Source: Modicisalibacter luteus DSM 23508 (GTDB lineage Bacteria > Pseudomonadota > Gammaproteobacteria > Pseudomonadales > Halomonadaceae). Taken from it: 64,000 nt of DNA. The translations under genes and the position numbers were made by a program. Positions 57,115 through 64,000 of this stretch are shown here, one piece after another (positions within the stretch are counted from its first letter, which is position 1; each line of letters begins with the position of its first letter). The stretch covers positions 124,001-188,000 of the forward strand of contig NZ_KB899994.1 of the NCBI RefSeq assembly GCF_000378505.1, read 5' to 3'. Below the pieces are notes generated by a model. The model was not told the origin of the DNA. It made no database searches and worked only from the letters and a program-made list of their open reading frames with translations.

Positions 57115-59054
57115 GCCTCCTCCTTGTGCTTGCTGCGGGTTCGTTTCGTGGCGCGCCGCTTTGTCGAAAACCCTTTGGTGCCGCTTCGCCCTGCCTTGCG
57201 CGCCTTGGGCCTGGTCGGAGCCTCGAATCCCTTAGCGCTGCTCAGCGCCTGACGCATACGACCTGCGTCGGCACTGGCTAGCAGAGTGCGTAGGTCACCA
57301 AGCAGGGCGTCGAGAAAGGGGGCGGCCTGATCGGTACCTTCGGCAATGGCACGCAGCCGTTGCTCCCACAGGGCGGTGCGCTCAGGACGCGTCGCGGCTT
57401 CTGGCAAGGCGGCGATCAATGCCTGGCCTGTGCGGGTGGCGCGCAGTGCGCTGCTCTGGCGAACGATGAAGCCGCGGTCGAGTAGGGTTTCGATGGTGCC
57501 GGCGCGGGTAGCTTCGGTGCCCAGCCCGTCGGTATCGCGCAATGTGCGCTTGACTGCGTCATCTTCCACATAGCGGGCAATGTTCATCATTGCCTTGATA
57601 AGGCTAGCATCTGTGAACGGTTCTGGAGCGCGCGTCTGCTTGTTTTCTACCGCATGCCCGACGACGCGTGCCGCTTCTCCCTGGCGCAGTGGTGGTAGCG
57701 GTGGTGCCTCGTCGCGGGTCGTGAACAGGGGTTTCCAGCCTGGCACTAGGATTTCACGCCCTTGGGCACGAAAACGCTCGTCGAGTACCGCGAAGTCGGC
57801 TTTGACTTCACGTGCTTCCAAGTGCGGATAGAACTGTGCAAGGACATTGCGCACGACGAGACGAAAAACGTTGGCCTCGGTAGCGGACAGGCGTGAAAAG
57901 TCTGGGCGTGCACCGGTCGGTGCCAGAGCATGGTGGGCACCGACCTGCTTGTCATTCCAAGCCTTGGAGCGCAGCGAAAAATCAGCGCCTCCAAGCCATC
58001 CGGCTAACTGGTCGTCGCCGTGGCAGGCGCCTTCCAGGGTGCGGCGGGCCTCAGCCAGATGGCCTTGGGGAAGGTAGCGGCAATCCGAACGTGGGTAGGT
58101 AATCAAGCGATGGCGCTCATACAGTGCCTGGCAGGTATCGAGCACGGTTTTCGCAGAAAGCTTATAACGCCGAGCGGCATCGACCTGAAGTGCCGAAAGA
58201 GAATAAGGCAAAGGAGCAGCCTGACGTTTCTTTTGGGCATCAAGGGCGGTCACGTTGCCTATGGCACCAGGCAGGCGTGATGCCAGCTCATCGGCGGGTT
58301 CGCGCTTGAGTAGACGGCCCTGGTCGTCGAGGGGCTGGCTGTCGTCGGGTTGCCACCAGGCACGTACCTTTCCGTGCTCGACCTGAAAATCGGCCCAAAG
58401 GACATGGAATGGTCGTGGAACGAAGTCAGCGATCTCGCGGTCACGCCTTGCCACCAAGCCCAGTACGGGCGTCTGCACGCGGCCGACCGAGAACACTCCG
58501 TCATGGCCGGCCTGGCGTCCTGTCAGGGTCCAGGCACGCGAAAGGTTGATGCCATAGAGCCAATCGGCCCGGGAGCGTGCCTCTGCAGCGTGATACAGCG
58601 TCTGATATGCCTGGTTGTCTTCCACCCTCTCGAGCGCGCGCTGTACGGCAGGCCGGTTGAGGTCGCTGATCAACAGCCGGGCGATTGGGCCACGCCAGCC
58701 GAGATAGTCGATGACTTCCTGAACGAGCAACTGTCCTTCGCGATCAGGATCGCCAGCATGTATGACACTGTCGGCCTGCTTGAGTAGCGAGCGCAATACC
58801 TTGATCTGGCCACGAGCGTTATGCCGAGGCGTAAGCATCCAGCGCTCGGGCACGATCGGTAGATGATCCAGCCGCCATTGCTTGTAACGCGGATCGTAGG
58901 CATCCGGGGTTGCCTGTTCAAGCAGGTGGCCCAGGCACCAGCTGACCTGAGTGTCCCCGACACGGAGCGAGCCTTCCTCGCGGGCAACAGGCCCGGGCAG
59001 GGCGTCGGCAATAGCGCGGGCGAGGCTGGGTTTCTCGGCAATGATCAGACGCAT
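57111..59054 (-). CDS. topB: DNA topoisomerase III (TopB)
   Basis: Type IA topoisomerase that decatenates DNA. The ATG at 59054 gives MRLIIAEKPSLARAIAD, the usual start, and 647 residues (653 in E. coli). TOPRIM residues: Glu7 and the GDPDREGQL motif near 101-109. Active-site Tyr320 in RLITYPRSDCRYLP. No zinc fingers; instead a strongly basic C-terminal tail (about 615-647) that may bind DNA. An upstream in-frame extension of 19 codons lacks family match. The panE-like gene overlaps its end. Confidence 0.94.
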   Translation of the reverse strand: MRLIIAEKPSLARAIADALPGPVAREEGSLRVGDTQVSWCLGHLLEQATPDAYDPRYKQWRLDHLPIVPERWMLTPRHNARGQIKVLRSLLKQADSVIHAGDPDREGQLLVQEVIDYLGWRGPIARLLISDLNRPAVQRALERVEDNQAYQTLYHAAEARSRADWLYGINLSRAWTLTGRQAGHDGVFSVGRVQTPVLGLVARRDREIADFVPRPFHVLWADFQVEHGKVRAWWQPDDSQPLDDQGRLLKREPADELASRLPGAIGNVTALDAQKKRQAAPLPYSLSALQVDAARRYKLSAKTVLDTCQALYERHRLITYPRSDCRYLPQGHLAEARRTLEGACHGDDQLAGWLGGADFSLRSKAWNDKQVGAHHALAPTGARPDFSRLSATEANVFRLVVRNVLAQFYPHLEAREVKADFAVLDERFRAQGREILVPGWKPLFTTRDEAPPLPPLRQGEAARVVGHAVENKQTRAPEPFTDASLIKAMMNIARYVEDDAVKRTLRDTDGLGTEATRAGTIETLLDRGFIVRQSSALRATRTGQALIAALPEAATRPERTALWEQRLRAIAEGTDQAAPFLDALLGDLRTLLASADAGRMRQALSSAKGFEAPTRPKARKAGRSGTKGFSTKRRATKRTRSKHKEEA

Positions 59055-59111
59055 GGCAAACTCATCCGCAAACGATCTGTATATTCTTCCAGTCTTTGCT
59101 CTTCTTGCCAA

Positions 59112-61022
59112 TTAGCGCAATACACGACGAGCTTTGACCAAGGCGCGATACCAGTCGCGCTGGGGGGCGCTCACCAGCGGCGGACGTTGGCTCAGGTAAC
59201 TGACAGGCCGGGTAGGGTTGCGTGATTGCTGAGACAGGTAGTTGGAGAGCATGTTGAGAGTCGCCTCGCGCGCGCCGTAGTGGTTGATGAGAAAGTCCTT
59301 GGCGGCCGGGTCGAGGTCGACACGGTAATGCCTGACCAGAGCCAAGGCTAACGACTCGGCCGGACGTGAGAGGTCGACATCTATCTCCTTGACCATGGCC
59401 GCCCCTAGGGCGGCCTTGGCGGCGGCGGAAAGGTTGAGTTCCAACTGGCCGAAGTCGGCGGCATTGGTACTGTTGATGGCGCGCTGTACTTCTGGCCGGG
59501 AAAGCTGAATGTGCGGTTCCAGTGCCAGGGCGATCTCGATCGCCAGACGCTTGGCCGCATCTATGCCCATTGTCAGCAGGCGATCATGCTCGATCCGTGA
59601 GCCATTACGGAGGTAGTCCACATCACCGTCCACTTCGCCCAGATACTTGGCCAAGTGCTTGCAGACTTCGGCCTTGGCAGCATCATCCAGCGCGATGACA
59701 TGCTCGCGTATGCGCAGCCCTCGACGCCCTGGTCCCAGGCGCAGGCGCGTCTTGCTATCGGTTAGGCCTGCGGTCACGTTTTCCCAGCGCTGAGCCGCCT
59801 TGAGCACCTGAGCGTGATCGCGCCCGACCTGGGCGTAGGCATTGTAAGCCGTGCGGTACAGGCGGATGGCGTTGGCCAACTGGTCGGCCTTATGACGTAG
59901 CTGGCCCTTACGATCGATCTGGCCGTTGGCTATCGCGTGGGCCAAATGCTGGGTCTGTTCAGCCAGTGCGTCGATTGCCTGAACAGCGCGCTGTTCAAGG
60001 ATTTCGGCACGAAGGCCTGTGGCGGCATCCTCAATCAGAGTACCAGACTGTTCGGCAAGATAGGCGGTCAGCGCCTTCAAGCGCGAAAGCCCCGTTGCCT
60101 GGGCGATACGATAGCGTGCACGTGCATTTTCGAGTGCGTCCAGCGCTTGGGCCAGACGCCAGCGGCCGCGGTATTCGAAGGTCAGCATGGGGATGCGACG
60201 CCCGCTGATCAGCTCGAACGCCAACACGATCATTTCCTCAACATCCTGTAGCGTCATCAACAGCTCGTCGTCCTGCTCGATGGCGGCGAGAACGCGTTCG
60301 ATAAAGTTGTCGTCGCGCACCACGCCGTGACGAATATTTGGCGCCTGGCCTTCGAAGCGTTGACGCAACAGGATCGTGGCATCGGGGGCTATTTCGGCCA
60401 GCTCGGCAAACTGGGGGTCGAGCGTGTCCTGATACAGACCCATCAGGTCACGGATACGTGCTTGTAATCCAACTCGGCGATAGATCTCGATCTGAGCGAT
60501 AACGCGAGCGCTATCGCGATCATCGAGCAACTCGATGGCGGCCAGCTCCACGCCCTCCGGCGAGAGATCCTGCTTGCGCAACAGCATGGCGGCGGCCTCA
60601 CGGCGCCTGGCATCTCCTTCAAGACTTTCGACGATCAGGTTGCGGGTGACCAGCAGAAGCTCGGGCAAGCTGCTGATGACTCTCTCTATCTTGAGTGCGG
60701 TACGTTCCGCCTTGCGCCCGCCGGCCAGGTTATGAGCCAGGTTGGCGATGATACCCGCCGCCCCGGTGATGACCGTATAGGAAATAAAGAAGATATAGTT
60801 CTCGGCCGTGGGGGCCTTGCCGTAGCCCAGCAGGTAACCGCCCCAGGCGCCGAGCAAAGTAACCGGGCCTGCGGTCCAAAGTATCTGCAGCAGGCTGACG
60901 GTCCATGGCACTTTTTCGACCGCTGAGGTGATGCGACGGATTTCGTCACGCCCTTCACGCTCGAGGCGCACCTGAGGGGTTTCTGAATGAGATCGGGCAG
61001 GGCGACGAAACGGCAGGTGCAA
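59112..61022 (-). CDS. Uncharacterised two-helix membrane protein, 636 residues
   Basis: I do not recognise this protein. It starts with TTG at 61022, eight bases after AAGGA (AAGGATCAGCCAG); an in-frame GTG at residue 18 is the alternative. Two membrane segments (about 42-66, 75-97) follow a short basic N-terminus; the remaining 540 residues are soluble, almost all helical by composition, rich in Ala, Arg, Glu and Leu. The last 150 residues have repeated LALALVRHYRVDLDPAAKDF-like helices. It ends 57 bases before the topB ATG and may be read together with topB. Coding pattern resembles neighbours, so recent transfer is not indicated. Confidence 0.8.
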   Translation of the reverse strand: MHLPFRRPARSHSETPQVRLEREGRDEIRRITSAVEKVPWTVSLLQILWTAGPVTLLGAWGGYLLGYGKAPTAENYIFFISYTVITGAAGIIANLAHNLAGGRKAERTALKIERVISSLPELLLVTRNLIVESLEGDARRREAAAMLLRKQDLSPEGVELAAIELLDDRDSARVIAQIEIYRRVGLQARIRDLMGLYQDTLDPQFAELAEIAPDATILLRQRFEGQAPNIRHGVVRDDNFIERVLAAIEQDDELLMTLQDVEEMIVLAFELISGRRIPMLTFEYRGRWRLAQALDALENARARYRIAQATGLSRLKALTAYLAEQSGTLIEDAATGLRAEILEQRAVQAIDALAEQTQHLAHAIANGQIDRKGQLRHKADQLANAIRLYRTAYNAYAQVGRDHAQVLKAAQRWENVTAGLTDSKTRLRLGPGRRGLRIREHVIALDDAAKAEVCKHLAKYLGEVDGDVDYLRNGSRIEHDRLLTMGIDAAKRLAIEIALALEPHIQLSRPEVQRAINSTNAADFGQLELNLSAAAKAALGAAMVKEIDVDLSRPAESLALALVRHYRVDLDPAAKDFLINHYGAREATLNMLSNYLSQQSRNPTRPVSYLSQRPPLVSAPQRDWYRALVKARRVLR

Positions 61023-61161
61023 CTGGCTGATCCTTGTACGATACGACGGCAGGGAAGGCCCTAACCTAGCATCGCCGAGAGATGGCCGCCAGCGCTGCGG
61101 CGTGGTGAGTGCTGACCGGTCGGCATGCTAGACTATGGCGGTTTTCATGAGGAGGGGTGCG

Positions 61162-62985
61162 ATGCTGGCAATGTGGGTTGAGCAATTGCTGGGGTATGCC
61201 GCAGGCGCGCTCGAAACGATTCGTAGCGACGAATATTACCCAGAGCTAATGGCCTGGGCGCGGGGCGAGGGTGTAAAGCATTTGGGCGGGAACCTGGCCT
61301 TGGCGCAAGCGCTGGCCCCGGAGTTGTGGAATCAGACACCACTGGAACGGCTCGATTTCGATTACGAGGCGTTAGCGTTGCCTGGCCGGAATGAACCTTG
61401 TTGGTGCGATTCTGGCCGCAAGACCAAGCAGTGCTGTGGCGCCGTGACGCTTCCTGGCCCGATACCGCCACATTTGATGTGGATGCTTTCGCTGCGTGAA
61501 TGGAAAGGTGACACATTGAAAGCGGCGCTGGAAAGCGGGCGCGCGCCTGCTCAGGCATTGCTCGAAGCCGGGCTGATCGCTGCCGAGGGCGGTCAGCGTG
61601 GCCGTGCCCAGCAGATTCTCGAGGCATTATTCGATACCAGCGATTGGAGCCGGCTGCCAGAGCAGACCGAACCAGCCTTCGAACTGCTCACCGATATTTA
61701 TCAGGAGCGCGGTTTTCATCGCAAGAAGGCGGCACTGCTCGATGCGATCCTAGAGAGGGGACCGCTCTTCTTGCGTGGCGTGGCGCTTGAACGCCTATGT
61801 CTGATGCATCTCGACAGCGACGACCTGGCCAGTGCGCGCGAAGCCTTTGTACGGGCCCAACAGACCCTGCCCGACTCCCCGACACTCGCCTACATCGAGG
61901 CCATGCTGCTGCTGCATGAAGGCCACGCCGAAGAAGCGCGCGAGCGGGCTCGATTCTGGTTCCGACGGCTGGCTCGTCGCGGCGACCTCGATCCCGAGCA
62001 GCTGCAGTTTCTGGCCGATCTGGCGGAAAACCCGGGCGCGACCCTGGCTGAGCAGATGGTCAATTCCGAAGAGGCGCTAGCCGAGCCCTTGACCGGTCTC
62101 CAGGCCCTGCTTGAAGCCTTGTCCGGCGCGCCGCGTCTAACCTTCAAGCATGCTGCCGATGGGCGCCTCGAGTATCGTACTTCGGCGCGCGAGGATACCT
62201 TGTTCGCCGCTTGGCAGAATCATTTCAATGCGCTGGTCGATGAAGAGGCAGCGTTGGGCTTTCAAGAGGATCCCTGGCCTTATGCCGGCGATTGGTTGCC
62301 GGAGCTCTGCGCGCATCCGGAGTGGTTGGATTCCCCTCAGGTAGTCCAGACCCTGGCGATGGCTTTGGCCAGCCGCTTCGGCAGCCTGCCGTGGATGGCA
62401 GATACCTTCTTCGCGCCGTTGGCGGGACGCTTCGAGCGCTGGCTGACGCAAGTCGAAGCGGAGGGTGGACGCTTTGCCTGGGACGATGCCGACAATGCCT
62501 TGCTGCTGAGGACGGGCCTGGCGCTGGTGGTCGGGATGGAGCGTGGGGATCGCCAGCGTTCACGCCAACTTGCCGAGCGCCTGCTGGTACTGGATGACGA
62601 GGACAGCCTTGGCCTGCGTGAACTGGTACTCGACCAGCTACTGCGCGAAGGTCGTGAAGAAGAGGCCCTGCAACTCAGTGACCAGGCGGAGCCGGGTGGC
62701 CAAGCCCCTCTGCTGGGTGTGCTCATGGGCCGTGTACTTGCCCTTTATCGCCTCGAGCGACTGAGCGAAGCCCAGGCGACATTGCGTGAGGTCCATGAAC
62801 TGAATATCCATGCCATCGCCATGATGTGTGCCGAGAATCCCCGGCCGGTACCGTTGGCCCTGGAAGTTCCAGAGCCGGGCACCAAGGCCGAGGCCTGGCA
62901 ATACCGCGCCTTGATGCGCGACCAATGGGCGGCGACGCAAGGCGCACTGGGCTGGTTGGCGGAGCAACGCCGTCAGCTCATCTAG
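61162..62985 (+). CDS. SEC-C metal-binding protein with helical repeats
   Basis: A 607-residue protein from the ATG at 61162, chosen because GAGGAGGGG lies just before it; ATGs at 61135 and 61147 are less likely. Residues 76-93 (GRNEPCWCDSGRKTKQCCGA) form a SEC-C motif with zinc ligands Cys80, Cys82, Cys91 and Cys92, as at the end of SecA. The rest is helical, TPR-like (e.g. ALVRAQQTLPDSPTLAY-type repeats in 215-290, DQLLREGREEEALQLSDQ near 493). Function unknown; SEC-C proteins often bind ribosomes or chaperones. Confidence 0.82.
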   Translation: MLAMWVEQLLGYAAGALETIRSDEYYPELMAWARGEGVKHLGGNLALAQALAPELWNQTPLERLDFDYEALALPGRNEPCWCDSGRKTKQCCGAVTLPGPIPPHLMWMLSLREWKGDTLKAALESGRAPAQALLEAGLIAAEGGQRGRAQQILEALFDTSDWSRLPEQTEPAFELLTDIYQERGFHRKKAALLDAILERGPLFLRGVALERLCLMHLDSDDLASAREAFVRAQQTLPDSPTLAYIEAMLLLHEGHAEEARERARFWFRRLARRGDLDPEQLQFLADLAENPGATLAEQMVNSEEALAEPLTGLQALLEALSGAPRLTFKHAADGRLEYRTSAREDTLFAAWQNHFNALVDEEAALGFQEDPWPYAGDWLPELCAHPEWLDSPQVVQTLAMALASRFGSLPWMADTFFAPLAGRFERWLTQVEAEGGRFAWDDADNALLLRTGLALVVGMERGDRQRSRQLAERLLVLDDEDSLGLRELVLDQLLREGREEEALQLSDQAEPGGQAPLLGVLMGRVLALYRLERLSEAQATLREVHELNIHAIAMMCAENPRPVPLALEVPEPGTKAEAWQYRALMRDQWAATQGALGWLAEQRRQLI

Positions 62986-63010
62986 GCGTATCACCGCATG
63001 AGCAGTCGCG

Positions 63011-64000
63011 TTATGTGTCACTAACGGCGTTGCCTGCAGGTACTAGCGTGCGATCACGAGCGATGTACCAAGCCAGTACGATGGCAGGCAAGCCAAGCAG
63101 CGAGGCCAGCAGAAAGAAAGTCACGTAGCCCTGACTGGCTACGACGATGCCCGAGAAGCCGCCGATGAACTTTCCCGGAAGGGTCATCAATGACGAAAAC
63201 AGTGCGTACTGGGTTGCCGTGTAGGCACGCGAGGTCAGGCTCGATAGAAAAGCGATGAACACCGTACTGGCCAGTCCATTGGCCAGGTTATCGCCCATGA
63301 TGGTTACGATCAGCATTGGCAACTCTGCGCCAACCGACGCCAGGACGGCAAAAAGAAGATTGGTCAGCGCTACGATCAGTGCCCCGGCAACCAGCATCGG
63401 CCCGATGCCGTAGCGCACCACGAGCAGGCCGCCCAGTATCCCACCGGAAACACTCATCAGGATGCCGAATACCTTGGTCACGTTGGCAATCTGGGAAAGC
63501 GAGAAGCCCAGATCGATATACAGCGGATTGGCCATGGCAGCCATCGACAGGTCGCTGATGCGATAGAGTCCCACCAGCAGCAACAGCAACAGCGCCTTGC
63601 GTCCATAGCGGCGAAAGAAATCCGTGAACGGACAGACTATTGCACCGATGGTCCACGCACCCACGCGTCGCCATAGGCGTGGCTGTCCTCGTGTCGTACG
63701 TAAAAAAGCGCGAACCTGGGGCTCATGTATCAGCTGGACTCCCAGCGATGACCGGGGAGGTTCGGGACGCAGCAACACGGTCAGCATGCCGACACCGACC
63801 AGCATGGCCATGGTCAGGTAGGCCCAGTACCATGAGGCCAGGTCGGCCACATAGAGCGCACCGGCTCCCGCTGCCAACAAGCCGCCCCGGTAGCCAATGA
63901 TATATGTCGATGCCATGGCTGCCTGGATCTCTTCGGCGGCGGACTCGATGCGAAACGCATCGATGACGATATCCTGGGTTGCTGAGCCGAATGCCACTAG
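63011..64000 (-). CDS. ampG: AmpG-like muropeptide permease (5' end beyond window)
   Basis: Inner-membrane MFS permease. Only the C-terminal 329 codons are in the window; the frame is open through base 64000. The motif SATQDIVIDAFRIE and the following GYRGGLLAAGAGAL match AmpG, which imports GlcNAc-anhydro-muropeptides for cell wall recycling and beta-lactamase induction. About eight membrane segments can be seen. AmpG is the best fit; a related MFS importer is the alternative. It converges on the SEC-C gene with 25 bases between. Confidence 0.83.
   Translation of the reverse strand, partial: LVAFGSATQDIVIDAFRIESAAEEIQAAMASTYIIGYRGGLLAAGAGALYVADLASWYWAYLTMAMLVGVGMLTVLLRPEPPRSSLGVQLIHEPQVRAFLRTTRGQPRLWRRVGAWTIGAIVCPFTDFFRRYGRKALLLLLLVGLYRISDLSMAAMANPLYIDLGFSLSQIANVTKVFGILMSVSGGILGGLLVVRYGIGPMLVAGALIVALTNLLFAVLASVGAELPMLIVTIMGDNLANGLASTVFIAFLSSLTSRAYTATQYALFSSLMTLPGKFIGGFSGIVVASQGYVTFFLLASLLGLPAIVLAWYIARDRTLVPAGNAVSDT

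Overview
The window looks like chromosomal core DNA of a moderately GC-rich gammaproteobacterium. Gene order is strongly pseudomonad-like: rne/rluC to pilZ/tatD, etfD/etfBA, an algU-muc-lepA-era-recO-pdxJ block, and gacS-cysM-rlmD-relA-mazG. The combination with a Vibrio-type TonB2 operon and the general protein style suggests Halomonas or a close relative (Halomonadaceae). That placement is inference; no rRNA or tRNA gene is present to confirm it.

Layout. Bases 1-16400: the 5' part of rne (minus strand), then rluC, a HAD phosphatase, sppA, maf (minus strand), yceD-rpmF, the fatty-acid block plsX-fabD-fabG-acpP-fabF, pabC, mltG, tmk, holB, pilZ, tatD and a DUF1285 gene. 16385-19422: a UvrD-like helicase and a sulfurtransferase. 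19491-23257: ETF-ubiquinone oxidoreductase divergent from etfBA, with a PsrA-like palindrome between them. 23429-28585: a complete TonB2-type energy-transduction operon (DUF3450 protein, TtpC-like protein, ExbB, ExbD, TonB, TPR protein) behind a Fur-box-like sequence. 28589-34403: xthA, a small basic protein, rhlB-dinG and a class I DAHP synthase. 34690-39207: rpoE/algU, rseA, rseB, rseC and a DegP/MucD protease, with a good sigma-E-type promoter before the protease. 39381-45189: lepA, lepB, rnc, era, recO, pdxJ. 45196-47906: a GacS/BarA hybrid kinase gene that is broken by a one-base frameshift as written. 48068-56185: cysM, rlmD, relA, mazG, ppc. 56230-64000: a ketopantoate reductase homologue and topB, an unrecognised 636-residue membrane protein, a SEC-C/helical-repeat protein and part of an AmpG-like permease.

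The genes form functional groups: envelope lipid supply (plsX, fab genes), envelope stress sensing and proteolysis (rpoE-rseABC-mucD), beta-oxidation electron transfer (etf genes), TonB-dependent uptake, RNA processing and decay (rne, rhlB, rnc, era), and stringent or global regulation (relA, gacS).

No prophage, insertion sequence, CRISPR array, tRNA or rRNA was seen. I did not find a clearly new multi-gene system. The best second looks are the gacS frameshift, a 19-bp-stem hairpin inside the 3' end of plsX, an apparently leaderless yceD-rpmF transcript, the operator-like sites, and the uncharacterised protein at 59112-61022.
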